Below, one piece after another: positions 21,700-33,764 of a stretch of 64,000 nucleotides of DNA. Under the pieces are notes generated by a model, which saw nothing but the letters and a program-made list of their open reading frames with translations, was not told the DNA's origin and did no database searches. Source of the stretch: Parasponia andersonii (lineage: Eukaryota > Streptophyta > Magnoliopsida > Rosales > Cannabaceae); assembly GCA_002914805.1 (NCBI GenBank), contig JXTB01000757.1, positions 59,282 through 123,281 of the forward strand. The letters run 5' to 3'. The position numbers and the translations under genes are program-made. The stretch's first letter is position 1. Each line of letters begins with the position of its first letter.

Positions 21700-24600
21700 C
21701 TTCATCGAGGCTAATTAGCTAAGGAATTTGCTTCGCTATTTTTTCTACAAAGTAGGAGTTGAATACTATATTCGGTAAATATGAGAAGAGACATTGTATT
21801 TCTTGTAGATAGGCCAAGATCTTCCCTCCTATTACTTGGTAATTACCAATTACTTGGCAAATAACTAATTGGAAATTACTAAACACCTTGACTATCTCTA
21901 ACTTCTTCTCTTGTGTGAGCTTAAGTCCAACAATCAGTGCCTCGTATTCTACTTTATCATTTAATGTTGAAAATCTAAAGCAAAGTACGTAATGAATATT
22001 ATGTCTCTTTGGACTTATTTATATCAAGCCCGCACCAACTCTATTTTCATTTGATGATCCATCCATTTAAAGCTTCCATAACTTTGACAAATCCAAAATA
22101 GGTTTTTCAATCTTTTATAGGAAGATTGACATCATAAGTGAACTCTGCGATGAAATCTGTGATAGCTTGACCTTTGATCGCAGTTCGTTGTCGAAAATAA
22201 ATGTCAAATTGACTCAACTCAATAGCCCACTTAAGTAATCGACCTGACATTTTGGACTTCTGAAGGAGACCAATTTCTCCATCTCTGAATATCTAGTTTC
22301 TGCATTGAGTAATCTTTTGCTAACATAATATAGAGGCCGCTATATATTTTCTTTTTCTCAAATCAATGCAACATTGGTCTCATATTTTGAAACTATAAGA
22401 TATAAGAACAACTTTTTCTCGAATTTCAGCTTTAATAAGAGTAGAGGAGATCCTAAGAATTTCTTTAGATCTTGAAACACCTGCTCATACTTCTCAGTCC
22501 ACTCGAACCTTTTTAAACCCTTCAGTATCTCGAAGAATGGTTGATATTTGTTTATTGATCTCAATAAAAATCGACTCAATACGGCCACTCTTCTTGCCAA
22601 ACTCTGCACATATTTAGGCTTGCGAGGTGATTACATGTCGATTAGTGCTTGGATCTTTTGGGGATTAGCTTCAATACCTTGCTGATTGACCATGAACCTA
22701 AGAAATTTCCCAGATCCTACACCAAACGCACACTTCTAGGGGCTTAACTTCATCTGATAATTCCGAAGAATCTTGAACATCTCATCAAAGTTTTTGACAT
22801 GATCTTCAGCTTTCTTCAATTTTACCAATATGTCATCAACATACACCTCCATTATCTTGTCAATTTATTTTGCAAACATTATATTAACAAGACATTGATA
22901 AGTTGCTCCTATGTTGATATGTCTGAATGGCATCTTTTTATAATAATATAATCCTCGATCTGTAATGAATGAGGTGTGCTCTTCATCGATCTCATATATG
23001 GGAATTTGATTATATCCATACATGCATCCATAAAACTTAGCAATTCATATACGAACATCGCATCCATAAGTTGATCGATTGTTGGAAGTGAAAAAACTGT
23101 CTTTTGAGCACACTTTATTAAGATCTGTGAAATCAATACATGTCTTTCACTTTCCGTTAGGTTTCTTCACCTATTGATCACTAATCAATATATGTCCTTC
23201 ACTTTCCATTAGGTTATAACCAGATCATGCATCATTCTTATTGATTAGTGATCAATAGGTGCATTCAGGACAATATAATTTTTAAATCGCAAAGGAGCTC
23301 TTGGAATCTTCTGCTTCTTTGGCTCAAGCTGCTTCTCAAACGGTCTAACTAATTATTATTATTGTTGTTGGTACTTATGGTTGCATTCTTAGTTGTGTCC
23401 TGTCCTTCTTCCTTCTTTGTCTTATGAAGATTTTCTCGAGAAGACTCCACCTTTAGATGTCGACTGACTCTCCAATAGAAGTCTTCAAAAGTTCTATATT
23501 CTCACTCCAGCAATTCCTCCTAGAGTTTTGTCTCTGGTCGCACTCCAGTCATCATTAAGGTCAAGACTCCACCTTCAGGTGTATTGTTGACTTTTGCTAA
23601 CTCTAAAGTCAAACGATTAAGATACAATCGCAAAGTTTCCTCTGGATCTTGTCGAATGACAGACTAACTGATTAATGGAACAATAAAATTCTTCGTAGCT
23701 TGAAATTTCTCAAGAATGCAATCTGGAGTTGCTGCCATGACGAGATCGAGCCAGCATGAAGTCCTCTGAACCACTTCTTTATTGCACTTGTGAGGGTTAT
23801 TGTAAAGCGCCTACAACATGTAAGGTCATTGACCTAATGGAGCTTCATCAAGTTGTTGAAGTGATCCATATAGTCCTTTGGATCAATCTTCCCATCAAAA
23901 GTGGTTATTGTTAGGAGTTTAAATCCAACAGGAAGTGTGGCTGCTCAAATTTATTTGTTAAACGGCGATTGACGGTTTCCATCCACAAGTTCATCATCCC
24001 ATCTAGCAAGTCCGTCTAATGTGATCTTCAGATTATGAACATCAATGTTAGAAGGAAAGGCATTATCTCTTGACGGTGGTAGGGGTGGTCTTTGATTGCT
24101 ATTATTACAACATAAGCCAGGTTGATCATGCAAGGTCCATAGTGATCTTTGAGAAAACTCTATTGAAATAGTTTGACGTGATAAGGCTTGGTTATTATGA
24201 TGTGATGTGAATCACAGATGACTATCTCTTTGGCAATATTGTTCCAAGTGTTGTCTCAGGTCTATAGAGTTCTACCTTGGCGCCCTGCTTATTCTCTCAA
24301 AGATGCTTCTCGATTGATAACACTGTTCGTTATTCTAATGATCATGGTTGGTAGGAACTCTCTAAGAGGGTTGTCCGCGATTACGATCTGTGCTTGAACT
24401 CCCAGTGCTAGACTCTTATGGAAAGTTTACGACCTTGCCTCTTCCTTGGAATTGCGATCTACATGGCACTCCTGCTAGGTTCTGGGTTGATCGCGACTTC
24501 TCACTTCTTGAATCTAAATCCGTTCTCAGGTCGTCGAGCAGGGTGATTTCTAGGGTGCTTCTGTTGTAGTGGCATTAACATCTATCCTTCAGCAAGTCAC

Positions 24601-24850
24601 TTCAAAGAATCATTGATTGGATTGGTGATTTGCTGAAGATTTGCAAGAGTATCCTCCATGTGATCTTATCTCTGAAAAATATTCTCCCTAGATGCAGTCA
24701 CAGCTAGTTGATTCTGAATAGGATCGACCTATGCAACGGCACTTTGAGGTTGATTTTGGCTAACCCCATCATTTTTAGTTGTGTTTATGGTGTTTTCCAT
24801 TATTGAATAGACAAGAGTGACAAACTCTTAGCTAGAATAGCTCTCCTTCT
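21700..24850 (-). pseudogene. Tat gag-pol remnant (gag, RT, RNase H, second RNase H)
   Basis: Read leftward: weak gag-like frames at 23400-24300, then RT with VYVDDILVKL at about 22817-22846, the RT connection and first RNase H (SLARRVAVLSRF, FEWTEKYEQVFQDLK, RPLYYVSKRLLNAE) at 22200-22720, then a second RNase H-like domain (DGSSNENRVGAG, VEYEALIVGLKL) down to about 21900. The double RNase H arrangement is characteristic of the Tat lineage. Many stops and shifts interrupt it. Only short open segments remain, for example 22358-22609. The integrase that should follow was not found; the nested copia begins at 21691. Confidence 0.8.
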
Positions 24851-24857
24851 AGTGCCA

Positions 24858-25304
24858 ATTGTTGATGAAGGTTTTGTCAACAATAAAATTTGAGATTTAT
24901 AAGATATAGCTTATGTATGAAACGAATTGAAAAATAAATCAAAGTAAAGGGACAAGAATTTTATAGTAGTTCAGCCACAAAAAAATAAGTCTAAATCCAC
25001 TGTACTTCACCATTTTCTAGTTAATTATAAGAGTTTCTCCAAGTCTCAAAGTAAGAGCAGAGAGAGTGTATAGTGAAGTGATTGTGAGATGAAAAATTAT
25101 GAGACTGAGCTCTCTTTATATAGATGAGGGTGGCTTTAGGTTTCCCAAGTTTGTGAAAAGGAAACTACATAATAAAATATAACATAATATTGAGATTGGA
25201 TGACTACATAATAATGGATAATTATCTGTTCTTCAATTAGCTAGTTGACTTTTTTGGGGATTAGGTATGTCAACTATTTGTGGTAGTAAAAAAACCACAC
25301 AACA
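24858..25304 (-). repeat. 5' LTR of the Tat element (right)
   Basis: 447 bp, from TGTTGATGAAGG to CCACACAACA on the plus strand. On the minus strand it leads directly into ATTGGCACTAGAAGGAGAGC, which occupies the primer-site position (24838-24857). Confidence 0.9.
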
Positions 25305-25579
25305 AATGCAAATTGAAAACAAAATTTGCCATAAGTCATAGTTAAAACCATAAGTCAAGTGAGTTATATCATGAAAAGAAGCTTGATTTAAAATGGAAGA
25401 GGAAAAAGAAAAGAGAAAGAGACAAAAATGACTTATCAGTCTAATAAGATAGATTTACTGTACTCACAAGATTTTCCCTTCTTTTTTTTCTCTTGAAAAA
25501 TTGTAAACTTCACCATTCTTCTCCCTGAGAATTAAAAGAACTAGGTCAATTATACAAACCAAAAGGAATGGAATGGATA
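25305..25579. other. Unassigned flank between the Tat and foldback elements
   Basis: AT-rich with an AAAGAGAAAGAG-like purine run near 25400-25430. No gene or repeat recognised. Confidence 0.4.
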
Positions 25580-25664
25580 GGTAAAATATGCATCAAGATC
25601 GGCATATTTTGGCCTATATGCTTAATTTAAAAAATATTTGAAAGTATATGCATATGGACGAAAC

Positions 25665-26875
25665 TGTTGGAATAATATCCTACAAAGCAGTTTATTATTT
25701 AGACATTATAAAAAATATTTATTGGATTATTTAGTATCTATTTGTTATTAATAAATTCCATGTTATGAATTTCTATTTCATTTATGTCCTATTGATATAC
25801 ATGTGATGTGTATGTTTATCTTATGCAAACATCTAAAAGATTCCAAGACATGAAATGAGTAATAAGGAATTATTCGTATGATGAGTTCATATGTGGGAGA
25901 CATTATATTCTTTATTTCATTATGTCTAAATTAAATTGTTATAATTTTGCATATTGAAGATGGAATACTTTAATATGCCATAGAATGTAGTGTTGTCTAT
26001 TTAATTAATGAAATCTCTAATTATCGAAGTGAGTCTTCGGATAGAAACACAAGTGTGTTATAAGAAAGTTATAACAGCATTGAACAGGACCTAGTGAATT
26101 AGAATTTGAGGTTAAGTGCCGTAACTCAAATTTCTAATTTTACTAATCNNNNNNNNNNNNNNNNNNNNNNNNNNNNNNNNNNNNNNNNNNNNNNNNNNNN
26201 NNNNNNNNNNNNNNNNNNNNNNNNNNNNNNNNNNNNNNNNNNNNNNNNNNNNNNNNNNNNNNNNNNNNNNNNNNNNNNNNNNNNNNNNNNNNNNNNNNNN
26301 NNNNNNNNNNNNNNNNNNNNNNNNNNNNNNNNNNNNNNNNNNNNNNNNNNNNNNNNNNNNNNNNNNNNNNNNNNNNNNNNNNNNNNNNNNNNNNNNNNNN
26401 NNNNNNNNNNNNNNNNNNNNNNNNNNNNNNNNNNNNNNNNNNNNNNNNNNNNNNNNNNNNNNNNNNNNNNNNNNNNNNNNNNNNNNNNNNNNNNNNNNNN
26501 NNNNNNNNNNNNNNNNNNNNNNNNNNNNNNNNNNNNNNNNNNNNNNNNNNNNNNNNNNNNNNNNNNNNNNNNNNNNNNNNNNNNNNNNNNNNNNNNNNNN
26601 TTGTTGGGAATCAAGAAGGTGACCACCCACCGGATCAATCAAACGGTTTTCGAGAATAGACGGGAAGACGAGAAGGTTGTGGAGCGAATCCGGGTGTTGT
26701 TCTTGTCTAGATCAAGAGTCAATTCATGTTAGATCACGATCCGAAACGTTTTGTAAAAAGAAAAATTTTAAACGACTAATTCCGCTGCGTTTCTTGATTT
26801 TACAAAACTATGGTGTTTCTTGAAAATGATTTTATGAAAATATTTTCCGGAAATTCATTCCAATAAACACCAGCA
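25665..26875 (+). mobile_element. Solo copia-type LTR with perfect target duplication
   Basis: Begins TGTTGGAATAATATCC and ends AACACCAGCA. The pentamer GAAAC stands on both sides (25660-25664 and 26876-26880). It interrupts the left arm of the foldback element: removing it joins ATGGACGAAAC to TACCCTTAAAA, which matches the right arm in reverse complement. Its sequence is related to the LTR at 19902-21691. Part of it is unknown (N, 26149-26600), so an internal element portion hidden in the gap cannot be excluded, but a 452-N gap suggests a plain LTR. Confidence 0.8.
26149..26600. other. Assembly gap (452 N)
   Basis: Unresolved bases. Frames read across this gap are meaningless. It lies inside a solo LTR that itself sits in an inverted repeat, a likely cause of the assembly break. 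Confidence 0.99.
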
Positions 26876-27985
26876 GAAACTACCCTTAAAATAATAAGAA
26901 AAACTATGCCACATCACCTTTAATTGATTCAAATTTCTCTCTCGCATAGAACTTTCTCTCTTGACTAAAAATCTCAGTCAATCCGAGGATTATAGTACGC
27001 TCTACTCACACAAAACTCTCATCTCTCACAACGCAATCAAACTCATCGCTTCCCTCTCTTCTATTTTCTCTCTTCATTCTTCTCTACACAGTTATAAATA
27101 TAGTTTAAAATATCATATTATCAAATTTTGAGATATTATAAGGTAATTTATGTAATGAAAATTCATTTTAATGTTAATTTTCGCGAGTTTTAACAAAAAA
27201 TGGCAAAAATGGTCAAACTTTTTCAATGATTTTTTATGGCTTTTGATGAAAATTGTATTCTCTATAAAACTTCAATGAAAATGGTATTTTTGAAGCAATT
27301 TCGATGGTATATTTTTGACGATATTCGACAAAAGTGATATTTTTGATAAAATTTTATCGAAAATACCACTTCATCGAAATTATATCGGGATTCTGTCGAA
27401 AGTTATCAAAAATATCATTTTATCAAAATATTATCAAAAATACCACTTTAATCAAAATATCATCGAAAATATATTATCAAAGTTGCATCAAAAATTATCA
27501 AAAGTACCATTTTCATCAAAATTTTACTAAGAATATAATTTTTATCGAAAATCATCAAAAAATTTCAATAATTATCGCTATTTTTTGTTAAAACTCACAA
27601 AAATTAATCTCAGAATGATTTTTCAATGCATAAATTACCTCATAATATCTCAAAATTTGATAATATTCTATTTTAATTTATACCCATAACTATGTGGAGA
27701 AAAATGAAGAGAGAAGAGCGAAAAATGATGAATTTGACGACATTGTAAAAGAGAAGAATGAGGTTTTGTGTCAGTAAGGAGTAATATAATTCTTGGATTG
27801 ATTGAGAATTTCAATCGAGAGAGAGAAGCTTTGTACGAAATCGAGATTTAGATCAGTTAAAGATGATAATGCATAATTGTTCTTAGTATTTTTAAGGGTA
27901 ATTTTGTCTACATGTATATTTTTTCAGAGATTTTTTAGAGTAAGCATATAAGCCAAAATATGTATATCTTGATGCATATTTTACC

Positions 27986-28379
27986 CAATTTCTAAAGGAA
28001 TTACTTGAGATGATATTTCGAGAAATAAGAATAGGAGAGAGATCATAGTTGATGCAACAAATATTGAAGAGAGCGAAATACAATTGGCAAGGAAGAGACA
28101 TAGGCAACTTGGGAATTGAAGAAAACGTGTCAAAAAAGTTGTTAACGTGGGCTATTTTCATTTTTTAGATCAAAACTTAAATGAATGGCTAGGATTAAAA
28201 CTCGGTTGAAGCAAGTAAGAAAGCTAAAACTTTCATATGCGCTTCTTGTATTAGAATATATATTAGTAAGTAGAGATATTGTATCGTGTCAGTCCAGTCA
28301 CATTTAGCTATGGCATATCTGTACCTCATGCTGTGTCATGCCTGGCTCGTTATGTATTTCTACCCTTGCCATGTCTGTA
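27986..28379. other. Unassigned, with hAT-end-like block near 28283-28320
   Basis: No gene. The block at 28283-28320 (GTCCAGTCACATTTAGCTA) resembles the right terminal region at 33765-33795 and a block near 29348-29372, suggesting hAT-derived ends. Confidence 0.35.
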
Positions 28380-28715
28380 TCGTGCCCGTGCTTGATTTTG
28401 GTAATCATGCTGTTAATATGTCATTATCGTATTTTTCTATTTTCGTGTATAATTATTTCCGTTTTCAATATTATGATATTATCATGCCTAATCGTGCCCG
28501 TTTCTAGTATTGGACTATTTTTTGTGCCTAATCGTGCTTATTTCTGATATTGTGATTTTTCTATACCTAATTGTGACCATTTTCGATGTTATGCTATTTT
28601 TATACTAATTACACCTGTGTTAGATACAATGTTTTTTCTATGACTTATCGTGTTTCTTTTTTATTATGTTATTCTCATGTCTAACATTGCCCAATTTTTT
28701 ATATCATATATAATT
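28380..28715. repeat. ~39-bp degenerate minisatellite
   Basis: About eight degenerate units with the core TGCCTAATCGTGCCCGTTTC followed by a T-rich half (GATATTGTGATTTTTCTA). Clear units start near 28483, 28527, 28565, 28605 and 28642. Subterminal repeat arrays are known transposase-binding regions in hAT elements such as Ac. The link here is inferred from neighbouring hAT-like ends. Confidence 0.6.
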
Positions 28716-29913
28716 TTAAGCTGAAGTATTTCAATTTTCAAACACTTATTGTTTATGTTCTATAATCGTGCATATTATTGATTTTTTTTTTCAAATTTTG
28801 TTGTTTTAATACTATTAGACACATTTCTTTTTAAGTGATTATGAATTATTAATATTTAATAAAAAGAAATTATTTGAAAATTGAGAAAACTTTTATATAA
28901 AAACAAATCTAAATCGAAATATTACAAATTTTCAAAGTTAAATTATATATCAACTAAATTGACACGTACTCAAATTATATGACAATATATAACTCGAAAG
29001 TTATGATAGGCAACTATCTAAATTGTATTTTTCTTTCTTGAACTTTTAAGGATTTTCTATTAAATGTGAGTTTTGTCTTAGATTCTTAATATCTTTAAAC
29101 TCTTTGGCCAAAACTTATTAAATTTTGGAACTTTTTTGCTTTAAAAAAAATTAGAAATTAACATGATATTTATAATATATATTATTTTTTACAAGAAAAT
29201 ATCTTAATTTTAATTTTTTTTCTTATTGTTTTACATTTATTGTGTTAAAATTATGCACAAAAAATTGATAGTTTAATTTAAGTTTTTTTTTTTTGTAAAC
29301 TAATTATTTTTCTTAATCGTGCCATGTGTCGTGCTTGTGTCATGTCGGCCTGGGCACATTTACTTATCATTCTATCCGGTCTGGGCAAAGCACACAATTT
29401 AGTAACTTTGTTTGAGAATGAAACTTTGACTTCAAAAACCAAATAATGCTCAATCATATGCTTTGTATATAACTGTTTTCTATAAGAAAAATTAACAGTT
29501 TATAACAAACTGGCTATTGCTACAACAATTGCATAATTTAGTGTAGTCCACTGTGTAAGTTGAAAATTGAGACAGTGAAGTGGTACATCAACTACAATTC
29601 AATGCCATAACTATAATTAGCCAGGTTCTCTTCGATATTCTTATTATTATGTTCTTTGAAAGGTATTGATAGTGAATGATGATGCGAGAAAATGTGCAGG
29701 TAATTGAATTAAGGATCATATTAAGAAAAATATGAAAGCATATCTTTCAGACAGATATAAGATCCACTAACAATGCAAGTCATTCAAAGAGATGATATTT
29801 TGACTTCAAATTTGTTAGCCACCCAAAAAAAAAAAAGAAAAAAACACTACTGTTGATAAGAAATGTAAAAGTAAAGAGCATGATTCTTCTTAAAATAGTT
29901 ATAATAGAGAAAA

Positions 29914-29944
<31 letters not shown>

Positions 29945-30784
29945 CCAGATATAGAGATGTAAACCAAAAAAAAAAAAGTTCAGAAGGTGTTGCGGTATAG
30001 AATCGACGTACGATCAAGAAAGACCTAGTGTCAGGGTTGAGTTCTTACCATTATCAACTATACTAGAGTGTTTCACATGCTAGGCTCACACCACTATAAC
30101 TTTTAATGCATAAGTTTTAATTTCAAAAAGTTCTTATATTAGGCTCACACTATCAGGAGTTTCACAACCTAAGTCTCAATTTGATTCAATACTATAAGAA
30201 ATTGTATGTGATTATTGTCATTTTTGAGTTATTTTTATCTTTTTCATATAGTGTATTCATTTTAAGGAGTCTCGACCCTTTCTTAACAAAAATTCTAACA
30301 ATAATGTTTATTACCGTTGGGCTTAATAGTAATATTATCGCTATGCCCAACGGTAATATTATCGTTAAATCTTTTAATTTTTTTTGTTTTAAACTAATTT
30401 TTTTTAAAAAAATTATTTTCTTATATAATAAATACCCTACCCTCTCACCCTTTTTCATACTTACGACTTTCAAATACTCTCTTATTCTCTCATTCTTTTT
30501 TTCTAATTATATTCTCAATTTTCTTTTTTTCTCTCCTATCTAATTACTATTTACTAATTATAATAATTAGTAATTATATTTTATAGTCTCCATAACTCAT
30601 AAAGCTTAATTCAAAGTATAATTCAATTTATCACACTTATCCTTTTAATTTATTTAATTTGTAGTATATTTAGTTGTATACTAGTATAATAGTTAGTTGT
30701 TTGTTGAAATTTCTCTACAATACTATGTTTTTAATTTCAATTAATTTGTGATTTTAATTTGTAATTATTTATAATTAAGATAGT
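28716..30784. other. No gene; AT-rich hAT-flanking DNA
   Basis: Contains a GC-richer hAT-like block at 29315-29395 (CGGCCTGGGCACATTTAC), an (AT)n run at about 29918-29944, and TTAGGCTCACAC twice near 30090 and 30150. An inverted pair (ACCGTTGGGC / GCCCAACGGT) lies at 30312-30353. The 120-codon frame at 30181-30543 is a hydrophobic AT-rich frame without family features. Confidence 0.4.
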
Positions 30785-31123
30785 AGTTCATTAGTTTGTA
30801 GTTTGTAGAAAGTTTATTATGATATTATATTTTTAATTTTAATTCAATTGTAATTTGTAGTTGTTTACAATTAAGTTAGTAGAAAGTTTATTATAATATT
30901 ATATTTTTAATTTCAATTAATTTATAATTTGTAGTTGTTTACAATTAAGTTAGTAGAAAATTTATCATAATATTATTTTTTTAATTTCTATTAATTTATA
31001 ATTTGTAGTTGTTTACAATTAAGTTAGTATCAAGTTTATTATAATATTATTTTTTAATTTCAATTAATTTGTAATTTGTAGTTGGTTGTTTACAATTAAG
31101 TTAGTACAAAGTTTAGTATTATA
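30785..31123. repeat. 74-bp tandem repeat, about 4.5 copies
   Basis: Units beginning AGTTGTTTACAATTAAGTTAG start at 30859, 30933, 31007 and 31080, giving periods of 74, 74 and 73 bp. A partial unit precedes them. The array lies 230 bp upstream of the hAT transposase remnant and may be part of that element. Confidence 0.85.
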
Positions 31124-31339
31124 TGTTCAAATTAATTAATTTAGTAATATGTTTAAATATATGATATGGATATGTGAAAAAATATCTCTGTTGATTTGGA
31201 AATAGATGACCACTAAATTCCCATAGCTAAAGAGAGTGACTAAGTCCCCGAAATGCAAACTAATCCAAATACTAGTGGAACATGTTCCCAATTTCAAGAT
31301 AGTCATTCGCCAAGTGCAAGCACGACCTCTAAACGAATA

Positions 31340-33240
31340 AGGACAACTTTCAATGTGTAGAACTATTTCGATATAGAATTCAAAGATGAGGCCGATGGTA
31401 AGAAGACAAAATTGGCAAGATGTAAATATTACAAGAAATTATTAATTGCTAAACCATCTAACGGAACTATTCATCTGAATAGACTTAGTGATGCATGCAT
31501 CAAAAAACATAAAAGAGACAAGGAACTCACTCAATCAATACTTCAATTCAACAAGGATAATTCAGTAAGTTCTTGGAACTATATTCCTTTACTAAGTAGG
31601 GAGTCTCTAGCATATTTAATTGCTATAAAGGATTTATCATTAGGATTTAGTAATTATAACAGCTATGTGGATCATATTAGAAGATCTTATTATCCAAACT
31701 TTAAAAGAGTTTCTAGAAATACCATTAGGAGTGATTTGATTAAACTTTATGAAAATATGCATAAAGAATTAATATCTGAATTAACTTCATTAAACTTTTA
31801 TATTGCATTGATATTTGATATTTGGAGTGCTAATTCCAAACAAGATTATTTAAGTGTAGTTACAAATTATTTAGATTCAAGAAGGAAATGCAAAAAAGAA
31901 TAATTGGTTTTAGAGTCATTGATAACAAATATACTGCTGAAATTATTAGAGATAGAATTTTAAATATTATTGAAGAATATAGCATAGCAAATCTCATTAT
32001 CTCTATCATTTTAGATAATGCTACCGCAAACACAAATGCCATAAAATTACTTAGTAATTTGGTGAGTTTATACACTGAAGGATTCTTGTTGCATCGATAT
32101 TATGCATGTTATATCATCAATTTTATCGTCAAATCAGAAATGGATGTAATAAGTATATATATTGAAAATATTAGATCTGTTATTGCTTACATTTATGCTT
32201 CTAATCCTCACATTGCCGAATTTAAAATATATTGCATAGCCTAAAGGTTAAAACCAAGAAAATTCAAAATTGACATACTTGTAAGGTAGAATTCCACTTA
32301 TTTGATGTTAAAAAATACACTACCATATAAAAATTCCAATTATTATGTTTTACAATTCAAAAATTGGTACATTAGTATTGAAAAATAGAGATTGGTTTAT
32401 TTGCGAAAAATGTGTTCATTTTTAGATTTTTTTTGCGAAGCTACTGTTACTTTATTTGGTATTTATTATCATACTTCTCTAATTATTTTATGTCATATCA
32501 TTTTTATTGTCGCAATGTTTTGTAAGAAAAGATGTGCCCCTATATTTAAACCAATTATAACATGTATACAAGAAATATTTTTGAAATATTAGTTTCCAAT
32601 TCTTTTATTATACTCATTTGCTTTTATTTTAGATCCTATGAGAAAATTAAATGATCTTTCTAATTTAATTAGCTGTATTGCTGCATGTTTTGAGGTAGAT
32701 TATAGTTCTAAATATATAAATACTCGTGACAAATTTTTTGAAGTATATAGCATATATGAGGTTAAGTTTGGCAAAACATGTAGTCAATAACAACACACTC
32801 CACAACAAATTGAAGCACAATCAAAGAATGAGTCTCTTTGGAGCATCATAAGTTCTCGTTCTCAATGGCATATTCGTGGCTCATCATCAGCATCATCAAC
32901 TTCAAGTTAACCATTACCACCAACGAATCTACTGCAATCCTCTGAGCTTAACTAGTATATTAAGCTAGATTCTGACATCGACCTCGATGATGAGAACTTC
33001 AAAGTTTTGAAATGGCGACACCAAAGGTGTTAATTAAGATTCCTAATGCTTTCACAATTAGCGTGTGATGTTTTAACTATTGTGGTGTCTGTGATTTCTT
33101 CAGAGTATGCTTTTAGCAAGACTGGGATAATAGTAGACGAGCGAAGGAATGCTTTTAGTAAGACTGAGATAATAGTAGACGAGCGAAGGACTTCGTTGGC
33201 TTTTGAAATGGTTATGGTGTTAACATGTATTAAAAATTGA
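31340..33240 (+). pseudogene. hAT-family transposase (BED type), pseudogene
   Basis: The N-terminal part has a BED zinc finger in decay: LARCKYYKKLL...GTIHLNRLSDAC, where the second Cys is Tyr and the first His of the pair is Leu. The RNase H-like core follows with IALIFDIWSANSKQDYLSVVT, then, after a frameshift near 31890, KRIIGFRVID, IILDNATANTNA and a degraded C-H-I-N-L-like motif (YACYIINFIVKS). The middle (32250-32950) is full of stops. The C-terminal dimerisation region is readable at 33046-33240 (VISSEYAFSKTGIIVDERR). It contains a 42-bp tandem duplication. Elements of this type mobilise by cut and paste with 8-bp target duplications; this copy cannot encode a functional enzyme. Confidence 0.85.
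33109..33192 (+). repeat. In-frame 42-bp duplication in the hAT dimerisation region
   Basis: Two adjacent 42-bp units (33109-33150, 33151-33192) differ at only a few bases. They encode AFSKTGIIVDERRN and AFSKTEIIVDERRT. Confidence 0.93.
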
Positions 33241-33764
33241 AAACAAGCAACGAAACGAAATCAAAAAATTATTCGTATTTGCAATAAAGAATTGACCGAA
33301 AATTTCAATAATTTGTACATGAACGAAAATGATGAGTCATAAACTCATAATTAATAATACATCAGTTTTTTAAGTAATAATTTGAATTATAATTAATAAT
33401 CATCAATAAAATCAAATTCAAAATTTCAAATTTATTTCTTTCTTTTTTTTAACATTTTATTATAATTAAATAATTTTCTTAATTGTTTTGTCTTTAAACT
33501 TTTTTTAAACAACTATTTAACTTATATGATATATCTTATTTAATTATTATTAATTATTAACAATCGAAAAAAATACATACCACATTTAGTTTATGCTATC
33601 TATTTTTTTTTCATTCAATTAAAAAGTTTAAACTTAACATATTAAAAAAAGTTGTCAAAAATAATCTAATAGCTATAAAAAAATCAAAAAAAAAAAAGCT
33701 GAGCATGGGCCGGCTCGGTCCACTCCACCTTTTTTGACGAGTAAGCCCGACTTGGCCTGCCCAC

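Larger units (their letters stand above)
11479..25304 (-). mobile_element. Ty3-gypsy Tat-type retrotransposon, split by a nested copia
   Basis: Two ~450-bp LTRs in direct orientation bound the region. On the minus strand, the right LTR is followed by a primer-site-like sequence (TTGGCACTAGAAGGAG), gag, RT, RNase H and an extra RNase H-like domain. A purine tract (AAAGCTGGGGGGCTA) abuts the left LTR. Gag, RT and RNase H lie at 21700-24850. Sequence at 11953-14072 is the 3' part with no readable integrase. The interior is split by a copia element at 14073-21691. The flanking pentamers (AACCC and AATGC) do not match, so the two ends may not come from one simple insertion. Confidence 0.85.
25580..27985. 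mobile_element. Foldback (long inverted repeat) transposon
   Basis: The left arm (25580-25664 plus 26881 to about 27295) is the reverse complement of the right arm (about 27500-27985). Arms start GGTAAAATATGCATCAAGAT. Examples: CAATTTTGAGATATTATAAGG on the left is mirrored near 27640-27660, and the CT-rich block around 27055-27085 is mirrored as GA-rich near 27700. The loop (27300-27500) consists of TCGAAAATACCACTT / TATCAAAAATATC-like repeats. Without the inserted solo LTR the element is about 1.19 kb. There is no open frame for a transposase. No clean target duplication is visible (GAATGGATA against CAATTTCTA, 5 of 9). Confidence 0.8.

Noticed and set aside
26106..26732. Long open frames across the N block on both strands
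   Set aside because: They are open only because N codons cannot be stops.
28380..28715. CRISPR-like array
   Set aside because: Units are degenerate and directly adjacent, without unique spacers, in plant nuclear DNA.
29918..29944. (AT)n and other short (TA)n runs as functional origins or promoters
   Set aside because: Simple microsatellites common in AT-rich plant DNA; no further signal nearby.
30181..30543. 120-codon hydrophobic open frame
   Set aside because: Phe/Ile/Leu-rich translation of T-rich DNA, with a similar open frame on the other strand. No family features.
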